From: an uncultured Armatimonadota bacterium
GTDB taxonomy: Bacteria; Armatimonadota; Fimbriimonadia; Fimbriimonadales; Fimbriimonadaceae
Assembly: GCA_903904815.1 (NCBI GenBank)
Contig: CAIVDU010000025.1
Span: 1-62,801 of the forward strand
DNA: 62,801 nucleotides
Direction of reading: 5' to 3'
Positions 1 to 7,475 of the stretch are shown here, piece by piece; position 1 is the stretch's first letter; each line of letters opens with the position of its first letter. Under the pieces are notes generated by a model. That model was not told the DNA's origin and did not search any database. It saw only the letters and a program-made list of their open reading frames with translations. The translations under genes were made by a program, and so were the position numbers.

Positions 1-1683
1 GACGCTGGTAACGCGTCCCAGCCCATCGTAACCGAAGGTGGTGGCGTTGCCCAGCGGCGTGTGCACGTAGCTCAGGTTGCCGTTCGAGTCGTATCCCAAC
101 GACGTGGTGTGCGACAAAGCGTCCTTTGTCGTGAGTTCTTCACCATAGCTGTCGTACGTGTTGGTGGTCACATGCGATAGCGGGTCGGTGACGGTGAGCA
201 GGTTGCCGTGAGAGTCGTAGGTGTTGGTTGTGGTGTGCGACAAACCGTCGACCACAGTAAGCACTTCAGCGAACCCGTTGTAGGTGTACGTCTTGACGTG
301 GGTTAAAGGGTCGGTCGCGGTGAGAACGTTGCCGAGTGAGTCGTACGTGTACGTCCAAACCTTACCTCGCTCGTCGGTGAGGCTTGTTGGGTTGTAGTTC
401 GCATCGCGAGCGGTGTAGCTGGTGCTGTAGCTGCTCTCATCTACGTGACTGGCTACGACACCGGAAGAGTAGTTGTCCACCGTCGTATGGCCCAGCGGGT
501 CGGTGACGGTTGCTCCCGTCGAGGTGTAAGTGTACGACGTCGTGTGACTGAGCGGGTCGGTTTCGCTGGCGAGACTGCCGTCCGAGTTGTAGGCGAAGGT
601 CCAGGCCTTGCCCCATCGGTCGGTATGAGTGGTGATCTCGTGACTCGTGTACGAGAACTGGTCGGTATACGACGTTCCCGATAGAAGCGGCCAGGCGATT
701 GAGGTCAAATCGCCGCTGGAGTTTTGGGTCAGCGTCCATTGGTGAGACATCGGATCGGTGATCGACGTGATCTTCGTTCCAGTAGAGCCAATGGTGATGG
801 TTCGTCCTGTCGAATCGACAATGCTGGACGGCACATTGTACGAGGTCCATGAGATGGTCACCGTGTTGCCGTTGCGGTCCACGATGCTAGTGCAGAAGCC
901 GCTGGTGTTGAAGTTGTAGACCGTCCCGTCTTTCTTTGTCAGCGTCCACGTTCCGCTCGTGTTCTGCACAAGAGAGTCATAGATTCCCGCAGGAGGTGTG
1001 TACGAAGTGCTTACGGCTGAGTTGGATTCGCTCTCTTTCACAGAGGGCCCGAATTCTGTGGCACCGCCACCGCCGCCCGAACCCGAAGAAAATGGAATGG
1101 CCAAGCCATCTGCCCAGTGGACGACCGGTGAGGAGCCGGACGTGTTGATGTAGATTTCGAAGGAGGTTGTCCAGCCATAACCTGGGCCGCCGGCGATGGC
1201 GCCTTCGCTGTTTTGGTAGAGATCGAATTCGATCGGGAATCCGCCGCGCTGTTTCCACCCGAAAAGCGGAATGGTCGTGAGCTTGTTTCCGTTACCGGTG
1301 TTCGTAGAGCCAGAACTCGAAGGAACCGAGCCCTCCCAGGGGAGAGCGGGACCACTTGCATCGGAAACGGCTGCCCCTGATATGGACTGAACGGGGTCGA
1401 GGCTGGCCGACATTCCGTCGAACTGGTGCTCGCTGAGTTGGGACAACTTCCAGAGTCCGCCACGCGTTCGAGGAGATCTTCCTGGGTGAGCCCCAAGGAA
1501 CGGTCGCACCGGGCTGTCGGTGTAATCCCCACGCGGAAGTCGCTCCAGCTTGACCGTGAGTGACTTAAGCGAATCCGAGGCACTCAACAACGCCGGATAC
1601 GATGCAGAGTACAACATCGATCCTGATAATAAAATTGATATAGGCCTAAACACACTAGACCTAGTAAACAATGACAAATTCAA
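1..1683 (-). CDS. RHS/YD-repeat protein, N-terminal part (truncated by window edge)
   Basis: The frame is open from the left edge to a stop at 1806-1804, giving about 561 visible residues. The first part (codons from 1683 to about 1050) is a signal-like segment and a Ser/Thr/Gly-rich region containing a SGGGGG hinge. From about 960 downward, repeats appear such as YDSLGNV, YDSHGNL, YDSNGNL and YDGLGRV, with LTxTDPLxH linkers: classic RHS/YD repeats. Such proteins form secreted or surface beta-shells, often enclosing a C-terminal toxin or effector, which here would lie off the window. The start is uncertain: I see no ATG before 1617. TTG at 1683 has GGAGG five bases upstream (1693-1689), so I prefer it. 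The repeat identity is secure; function, export route and C-terminal domain cannot be judged. Confidence 0.85.
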   Translation of the reverse strand, partial: MNLSLFTRSSVFRPISILLSGSMLYSASYPALLSASDSLKSLTVKLERLPRGDYTDSPVRPFLGAHPGRSPRTRGGLWKLSQLSEHQFDGMSASLDPVQSISGAAVSDASGPALPWEGSVPSSSGSTNTGNGNKLTTIPLFGWKQRGGFPIEFDLYQNSEGAIAGGPGYGWTTSFEIYINTSGSSPVVHWADGLAIPFSSGSGGGGGATEFGPSVKESESNSAVSTSYTPPAGIYDSLVQNTSGTWTLTKKDGTVYNFNTSGFCTSIVDRNGNTVTISWTSYNVPSSIVDSTGRTITIGSTGTKITSITDPMSHQWTLTQNSSGDLTSIAWPLLSGTSYTDQFSYTSHEITTHTDRWGKAWTFAYNSDGSLASETDPLSHTTSYTYTSTGATVTDPLGHTTVDNYSSGVVASHVDESSYSTSYTARDANYNPTSLTDERGKVWTYTYDSLGNVLTATDPLTHVKTYTYNGFAEVLTVVDGLSHTTTNTYDSHGNLLTVTDPLSHVTTNTYDSYGEELTTKDALSHTTSLGYDSNGNLSYVHTPLGNATTFGYDGLGRVTSV

Positions 1684-1945
1684 AGGTACCTCCAGGATCA
1701 GCCAAGATCCGATGGGGCCAATTCTACGATAGAAGCTATCGATGTACCAAGTAGTTTTTCGTGAATCAACACAAATAACTAAAACGGGTAAGCCAAACGC
1801 GATCTATCGCATCGAGTTCGAATTCTCCGATTTTTCAGAAAGGTCCCCGATCGAGGTCGCCAGGTGCCAGGTTTATGAGAACCTGGGGAGGCTCAACCGA
1901 CCTATAGAATTGTGATATCCTTGCGATACGTCGTGGGTCTGGTGA

Positions 1946-2944
1946 ATGTTGATTTTTGCGGCAGTGGCAATCGCCCTGCAACTTCATGACTCCGGGAACC
2001 GATCGGACCGGATCGAGTTCTATCACCGCCTTCTTTTGGTTCGCAAAGGGTGGGGGGCGGCGAGGGTGCGGGAGGTGCTGGGGGCGCCTAACGATGTGCT
2101 GTTGCCGATTGGGCAAGGCGGGCGGAATTACTCTACGGACTTTTCCTGGTCTTACGGCACGCACGGGCACACGACTTTGGCGTCGCGGGGGCAGGTGAGG
2201 TTTGAGGCGGGGCGGGTCGTCTGGGTATCCGGCACGCCGGGCCGGCCGCCGCCGCCGATGGCGTTGATGTCGGACGCTGAGCCTGACCGGCATCTCCTGG
2301 TGGCGAGCCGGCTTGGGGCGTACGATCCCCTTAGCTTCATCCAGACGGTCAACGACCTTCTGCCGTTGGGAAAACAGAAGGCTTTGGCCGTTCTGCTGGA
2401 GTTCGACCGGATTGTGGGAGGGACCGACGGCTGCTTTGCGATTGCGGCGGCGTTGTTTGGCTTAATGGATCGCCCAGGTCCGACGAACCGTTCTTATTGG
2501 CCAGGGTATCCCACGTATCTGGTGGATGACATTCCCTTCACACTCCCGATTAGGTTCGGGAGTGCGGGCGCATCGGGTGGGGGCTTCCGACCGAGGTTCT
2601 TCACCTATGCGATGGAGCAATCCAAGTATTGGGTCATGCGGCCAAAGCCGTTGAAGCCGCCGGATGATCCGTTCCCTTCGTTTCTCCGGTCGATCAAAGA
2701 TCGCCGGTATCCGTTCGGGAACGAGGAGGGTTGGGGTGAGAATGCGGCCGGTGGATACTCGAACCAAGGTCGAATGCTAAAGCAGGTGCTGGAACTGGTG
2801 CGGACGGCGTGGCAGGCGCCGGGACTGGACCCGGCGTCACGGGTCTTCGTGAGCGCTAGAGACTACAATGCTTACCATCGGGCTTTTCTGGCGATGGGAG
2901 CTCATTGGGACTCGCGCAGGCAGTGCTATGTACGGGCGAGGTGA
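1946..2944 (+). CDS. Uncharacterised exported or membrane-anchored protein, 332 aa
   Basis: A short hydrophobic N-terminus (LIFAAVAIALQL) suggests a signal sequence or anchor. Residues about 30-52 contain a pattern like VRKGWGAARVREVLGAPNDV, recalling the first repeat of SmpA/BamE-type lipoproteins, where a helix-turn leads into a GxPxxV element. A YSTDFSWSYG strand segment and RVVWV follow. The remainder (Gly/Pro-rich, many Arg and Trp) matches no family I recognise. Reading on this strand is supported by consistent GC-rich third positions over the full length and by the lack of a longer competing frame. There are no operon partners: the neighbour upstream is divergent and the one downstream is on the other strand. 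The BamE resemblance is local and should be treated as a hint only. Confidence 0.6.
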   Translation: MLIFAAVAIALQLHDSGNRSDRIEFYHRLLLVRKGWGAARVREVLGAPNDVLLPIGQGGRNYSTDFSWSYGTHGHTTLASRGQVRFEAGRVVWVSGTPGRPPPPMALMSDAEPDRHLLVASRLGAYDPLSFIQTVNDLLPLGKQKALAVLLEFDRIVGGTDGCFAIAAALFGLMDRPGPTNRSYWPGYPTYLVDDIPFTLPIRFGSAGASGGGFRPRFFTYAMEQSKYWVMRPKPLKPPDDPFPSFLRSIKDRRYPFGNEEGWGENAAGGYSNQGRMLKQVLELVRTAWQAPGLDPASRVFVSARDYNAYHRAFLAMGAHWDSRRQCYVRAR

Positions 2945-3197
2945 CCTGAGCGGAAGGCTGCAGCTAAACCTTCTTGCATTGACCCGTTTACCCCCCGGAG
3001 TGCAGAGATTGTGAATTGGCGGACCTTTGCCATCGTCCGCATGGACGAGGGCATGATGCGATTTTGCCGTTTCAGGGCTCTCCAAGGGTCGTCACTGACG
3101 TTTACGAAGGTTTCTCTGCCTACGGGTCCTGGGGCAGTGAATTAGTCAAAGTCATTCCGAGAACTGCTGGAATGGGCATGGAGGATACCGCCGATGC

Positions 3198-3638
3198 CTA
3201 TTTTAGGAATCTACTGAGCGTGATCCGCGATACCACGATGAGAACAAGACCGACCTGATAGAAGGTCATGCAGGTCGATGTCTCGTGGGCATACCTATTT
3301 ACAACCTCGTGATTGTATTGAGTGTCCTGTGCGAAAACGGACAAGAGGGTTATCGAAAAGGAGATCGTTAACCAGTTGATTTCTAGGAGTCCGGCGTGGA
3401 GTTGTAGTGCCAGTTCTGGCCGTGCCTGGGTCAGGGGAGAACGCTTAGAGAGCCAGTACGAGAGCAGGGACCGACCGCGTCTGCCTGATCTTCGCTTGTC
3501 GAGCGTCTGAGCCAGTAGCTTGACGTGATCCACTCGGGTGACTCCGTCCCAAATTCTCACGGCCGCGAAGACCGCTAAGAAGAGGGTCGATGACAGGGTT
3601 AATCGTTCTTCAAAACTCAACGCGTTTCTCTCTCGCAC
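3198..3638 (-). CDS. Small membrane protein with three predicted helices, 146 aa
   Basis: The translation has three clear hydrophobic stretches: about residues 12-30 (LTLSSTLFLAVFAAVRIW), about 88-105 (NWLTISFSITLLSVFA) and about 127-145 (VGLVLIVVSRITL). They are separated by a basic, Arg-rich loop (KRRSGRRGRSLLSYWLSKR). That arrangement is far from random and supports a real integral membrane protein. The start is GTG at 3638. No family is recognised. The gene stands alone between a plus-strand hypothetical gene and a repeat-bearing spacer, so context gives no functional clue. Confidence 0.5.
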   Translation of the reverse strand: MRERNALSFEERLTLSSTLFLAVFAAVRIWDGVTRVDHVKLLAQTLDKRRSGRRGRSLLSYWLSKRSPLTQARPELALQLHAGLLEINWLTISFSITLLSVFAQDTQYNHEVVNRYAHETSTCMTFYQVGLVLIVVSRITLSRFLK

Positions 3639-3727
3639 GGGTCGAAAAGAGGTGTTGCCTCATTCGCTTCAGGCTGAGCCTGAGAATCTACCGGAAAAAG
3701 CGCCTTCGATCGCCAGACATGCCGCAG

Positions 3728-3818
3728 CATATCGGAGCGGTTTGGAGTGCGGTCACTCGGGACCGCTATTGCCAGCCCGACCTGGCGGGCGTGGAGGCAC
3801 CGAGGAAATTCGGTTTCA
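3728..3818 (-). repeat. Twin-hairpin intergenic repeat, copy B1 (minus orientation)
   Basis: A unit of about 91 bp that recurs almost unchanged 176 bp further on (3904-3993). Read on the minus strand it has two hairpins: one around the GCCCG/CGGGC arms, and one with GCGGTC/GACCGC arms, followed by GCACTCCAAACCG. Its layout (CTCCACGC, hairpin, ATAGC, hairpin, CACTCC) matches the plus-strand elements near 10114, 14055 and 14258. The 496-base spacer 3639-4134 holds these two units and no convincing gene. Confidence 0.75.
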
Positions 3819-3903
3819 GGGGCTGGACGTGTAAATGCGATTAGGACGTGACTCCACGCGAGCCAGGTCTCGCTGCTCCCAGCGCTGCCGGGTCAGGGGA
3901 CTC

Positions 3904-3993
3904 CATATCGGAGCGGTTTGGAGTGCGGTCACCTGGGACCGCTTTTGCCAGCCCGACCCGGCGGGCGTGGAGACTACTAGGAAATTCGGTTTC
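3904..3993 (-). repeat. Twin-hairpin intergenic repeat, copy B2 (minus orientation)
   Basis: Second member of the direct-repeat pair in this spacer. It differs from copy B1 at only a handful of positions, several of them inside the hairpin loops and near the distal end. The shared outer boundaries are CATATCGGAGCGG on the left and GGAAATTCGGTTTC on the right. Confidence 0.75.
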
Positions 3994-4134
3994 GAAGGCA
4001 CTTCTCGCTCCAAGCGCACGACACCGGATGGAGTCTTCGCAGTGACTTTGGTTGTGAGGAACGCATCAGGGCTGTCCAGGTGGAGTTAGGAGCTAGCAGG
4101 CACTTTCCTATCTTCGCTGTAGAATAGACGCACT

Positions 4135-5715
4135 TTGCGTCGTCTGCTTCCGTTGAGTCTTGCCATTGTCGCCGTCGGTTGCTCTAAGGGCAACTTTTCA
4201 CAGTCGGTCTCCCAGGGCCAGTCGAAGTATTTTCGGTATGCGATGCACTCGTCGCCTTCGACGCTGGATCCGGCGATTGTTCAGGACATTGATGCCGGCG
4301 ATCTGCTGGGGAATGTGTTTGAGGGGTTGGTGAGGTACGACGAGGAGAACCATGTCGTGCCTCAGCTAGCGGAGAGTTGGAAGCTGGAGAATGGGGGCAA
4401 GACCTACGTCTTCACGCTGAGGTCCAACGCCAAGTTTCACAACGGCCGAGCAGTCAGCGCCGAGGATGTGAAATGGTCTCTTGAGCGAGCGACCGCCAAG
4501 GATTTCCCGTCGCCGACCGCCCAGGAGTATCTCACCGACATCGTCGGAGTAAACGAGCGAAACAAGGGACTTGCCTCGGAAATCGTGGGCATTAAAGTGA
4601 TCAACCCAAATCACGTGAGTATCACGATCGATAAACCCCGGGCCTACTTCCTCGGAAAGCTCACCTATCCTTGCGCGGACGTGCTCGCGAAGGAAGCGAC
4701 GGGAGCCGGACAGATCACCTCGATCACGCAAGCGGTGGGTACTGGCCCCTTCAAGTTCGGATCCTATGCGCCAGACCAGAAGATCACCCTGGTCGCAAAC
4801 AAAGACTACTATCTCGGCGCGCCCCTTATCGATGGAGTTGAGAGGCCGATCGTCAAGGACGCGAGCACCCGCATCAATCTGTTCCGAGGAGGCAATCTCG
4901 ACTTTCTCTCCCTGGAGCGGCAAGATGTGGAAGGGGTCGAGAAAGACCCGACGCTGAAGAGCCAAGAGCAGTTTTCGCCGCGCGCCGCCATTTACTACAT
5001 GGGGTTGAACGAAGTGGCCTATCCGCCCTTCGCGAACAAGAAGGTTCGACAGGCATTCGTGATGGCGGTGGACCGCACCAAAATCGCAACCCAACTCCTG
5101 AACAACATGCCGGTGGCAAACGGCTTCTTGGCCCCCGGGATCGAGGGGTATCGGGCCGACTTGAAGGGGACTCCCTACGATGTCGAGGGCGCAAAGCGGC
5201 TACTTTCCGAGGCCGGGTTTCCTAACGGAAAGGGGCTTCCCGATCTCACCCTCTGCTATCGCGACCAGAAACCGGACATTCGCATTGTCTGCGAGGCGAT
5301 TGCCGAGATGTTGAAAACGAACCTGGGAGCTCCGGTGAGGCTTCGGTCGATGGAGTGGGGGTCGTTGCTGAAGGCGCGCAATAGTAAGAAGCTGCAGATG
5401 GTGGCTGCCTCGTGGTACGCCGACTATTTAGACGCTCAAAACTTCCTGAGCTTCCTTCTCACCAGCACGGCAAGCGGAAACTACGACAGCTACTCGAATC
5501 CGGAGTTCGACCGCCTGTGTGAGCAGGCCGACGCCGAGTCGAATAGCGCGAAGCGGTCGGAACTCTACCAAAAAGCGGAAGACATTCTTATCTCGGATGC
5601 GGCCCGGATGCCGCTTTATTTCGATCGAGAAGTGAGCCTCGTGAGCCCGAGAGTTCAAGGTTTGAGAAAAAACCTGTTCGGGCTGCTCCCTCAGACGAAG
5701 ATGCAATTGAAATAA
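4135..5715 (+). CDS. Extracytoplasmic solute-binding lipoprotein, family 5 (peptide/nickel type)
   Basis: 526 aa. A short signal ends in the lipobox VAVGC, so the mature protein should be lipid-anchored. The body is the family 5 binding-protein fold (DppA/OppA-like): SSPSTLDPAIVQD at the start, NVFEGLVRYDEENHVVPQLAES, then AKFHNGRAVSAEDVKWSLER, GTGPFKF, and a C-terminal block with YADYLDAQNFLSFLLTS and SNPEFDRLCEQAD. Members capture peptides or other small solutes for an ABC permease. The start is TTG at 4135; an in-frame stop lies a few codons upstream, which rules out a longer N-terminus. A paralogue follows 84 bp later. No DppB/C/D/F permease or ATPase genes are nearby, so the ligand and partner transporter are unknown. 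Confidence 0.92.
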   Translation: MRRLLPLSLAIVAVGCSKGNFSQSVSQGQSKYFRYAMHSSPSTLDPAIVQDIDAGDLLGNVFEGLVRYDEENHVVPQLAESWKLENGGKTYVFTLRSNAKFHNGRAVSAEDVKWSLERATAKDFPSPTAQEYLTDIVGVNERNKGLASEIVGIKVINPNHVSITIDKPRAYFLGKLTYPCADVLAKEATGAGQITSITQAVGTGPFKFGSYAPDQKITLVANKDYYLGAPLIDGVERPIVKDASTRINLFRGGNLDFLSLERQDVEGVEKDPTLKSQEQFSPRAAIYYMGLNEVAYPPFANKKVRQAFVMAVDRTKIATQLLNNMPVANGFLAPGIEGYRADLKGTPYDVEGAKRLLSEAGFPNGKGLPDLTLCYRDQKPDIRIVCEAIAEMLKTNLGAPVRLRSMEWGSLLKARNSKKLQMVAASWYADYLDAQNFLSFLLTSTASGNYDSYSNPEFDRLCEQADAESNSAKRSELYQKAEDILISDAARMPLYFDREVSLVSPRVQGLRKNLFGLLPQTKMQLK

Positions 5716-5799
5716 ACGTAGGCTTTGTTAAGCCGATAGACGTTAAGATTGACTGCGGCAGCGAGGCCGGATTCCATTTCACGATCGCACTCCTTTCCT

Positions 5800-7395
5800 A
5801 TGAAACGATTCTTGTTCCTCACTTCGACGGTCCTGCTCGCCGGTACCATGGTTCTTTGCGGATGCGGCAAAGGCAATTTTTCCGCCCGAACCCAGGGCGA
5901 CCCCGACACCTTCCGATTCCCGCTTCAGGTGAACGGAAGCACGCTTGACCCAGGACTGATTCAAGACTCCTACGCGTCTGAGACCTTGAACAATGTCTTT
6001 GAAGGGCTCGTTCGATACAACGAGCAAAACTTGCTTGAACCAGCCCTCGCGGAAAAGTGGGAGATCAGCGACGGAGGAAAGACGTTTATCTTCCACATCC
6101 GTCATGGCGTGAAGTTCCACAACGGCCGCGAGTTGAAGGCGGACGACTTCAAGTGGGCCATCGACCGAAACACCAACCCCAAGTTCAACTCCCCGACCGC
6201 TTCGACTTACCTGAACGACATCGTAGGATTCGACGCTCGAGTGGCGGGCAAGGCGGACACGGTTTCGGGTGTCTCAGTCGTCGATCCCTACACGCTCAAG
6301 ATTCAGATCGACGCGCCCAAGGCATATTTTCTTGAGAAGCTGACTTACCCGTGCTCCTTCCCGCTGGCAAAAGAGGCGATGACCGATACGGAAATTCGAA
6401 CACCGGAACAAGCAATTGGGACGGGACCGTTCAAGGTCACCGGCTACATTTCCGATCAACGTATCGACCTTGAAGCGTTCGACGGCTATTGGGGCGGAAA
6501 GCCCCACATCCGCAAGATCGTGAGGGACGTGATCAAAGACGCGACGGTCCGCCTCAACAAGTTTCGGGGTGGAGAGTCAGACGCGGTACCGGTCGATCGA
6601 CGCGATCTAAAGACGATTCAGACCGACCCAGCCCTGAAGCCGTACTTCAAAATCTACTCGCTCCCGAGCGTCAGCTACATTGCGATGAACGGCTCCGTCT
6701 ACAAGCCATTCGCCAACCGTGACGTTCGCCGCGCAGTGGCGATGGCCATCGATCGAGACAAGATCGACTCGGTGCTCCTCCCCGGTCTTCCGGTAGCCCG
6801 CCAGATTCTGCCGCCGGGCATTCCTGGTCATGACGATCACTACGTCGGAATCAAATTCGACCCGGCAGGGGCCAAGTCCCTCTTGGCAAAGGCGGGCTAT
6901 CCCGACGGCAAGGGACTCCCCCCGTTTGAGTTGAACTACTTAGAGCAGACTCCGGAATCCCGCATCTCTTGTGAGGAAGTGGCGAGCGAGTTGAAAGAGA
7001 CGCTCGGCTTGCAGGTGACCTTGCGCGGGATGGAGATCCGGACCTTCCAGGACGCCCAGAACAAACAGCAGCTTGGCTTCTATATGTATGGGTGGCTGGC
7101 CGACTATCTGGACCCGCAGGACTTCCTGAGTCTGCTCCTGACGAGCAAGTCGTCGTCGAACTTCATGAAATACTCGAATCCCGAATTCGACCGCATCTGT
7201 GCGGCGGCGGACATCGAGGCTGACCCGACGAAGCGGATCAAGATGTACCAACAGGCGCAAGACATTGCGATCCAGGATGTGGCTTGGTTCCCGATGTACA
7301 TTCAAATCCAGCCCTATCTGCTCAGCGCCCGCACTAAGGGGTTCCGTTACAACGCGTTTGGAGCGATGCCCCAGACGCAAACCGATCTCAAATAG
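5800..7395 (+). CDS. Second solute-binding lipoprotein, family 5, tandem paralogue
   Basis: 531 aa from ATG at 5800 (MKRFLFLTSTVLLAGTMVLC), with a lipobox just before GKGNFS. That start gives a clean signal peptide, whereas the longer in-frame reading from 5749 adds a charged leader. It shares with its upstream neighbour the post-lipobox KGNFS, STLDPGLIQDSYA, NVFEGLVRYNE, VKFHNGRELKADDFKWAIDR, IGTGPFKV, WLADYLDPQDFLSLLLTS and SNPEFDRICAAAD. It is therefore a tandem duplicate that has diverged throughout. It presumably binds a related peptide-like solute in the periplasm. It lies in the same orientation as the upstream copy and could be co-transcribed with it; no terminator hairpin is visible in the 84-base gap. 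Confidence 0.92.
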   Translation: MKRFLFLTSTVLLAGTMVLCGCGKGNFSARTQGDPDTFRFPLQVNGSTLDPGLIQDSYASETLNNVFEGLVRYNEQNLLEPALAEKWEISDGGKTFIFHIRHGVKFHNGRELKADDFKWAIDRNTNPKFNSPTASTYLNDIVGFDARVAGKADTVSGVSVVDPYTLKIQIDAPKAYFLEKLTYPCSFPLAKEAMTDTEIRTPEQAIGTGPFKVTGYISDQRIDLEAFDGYWGGKPHIRKIVRDVIKDATVRLNKFRGGESDAVPVDRRDLKTIQTDPALKPYFKIYSLPSVSYIAMNGSVYKPFANRDVRRAVAMAIDRDKIDSVLLPGLPVARQILPPGIPGHDDHYVGIKFDPAGAKSLLAKAGYPDGKGLPPFELNYLEQTPESRISCEEVASELKETLGLQVTLRGMEIRTFQDAQNKQQLGFYMYGWLADYLDPQDFLSLLLTSKSSSNFMKYSNPEFDRICAAADIEADPTKRIKMYQQAQDIAIQDVAWFPMYIQIQPYLLSARTKGFRYNAFGAMPQTQTDLK

Positions 7396-7475
7396 CCCAT
7401 AAACGATTTCTCATGTGAACAGGCGGTTAACCCGATGGACTTGTCTTCGGGTTCCCGGCCAAACTACTGGGAAAC

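Noticed and set aside
3016-3258. Plus-strand frame of 80 codons
   Set aside because: No family, signal or ribosome site, and it overlaps the 3' end of the small membrane protein gene.
3728-3993. Possible CRISPR array
   Set aside because: There are only two repeat units, each about 90 bp and 176 bp apart, with no regular spacers and no cas genes in the window.
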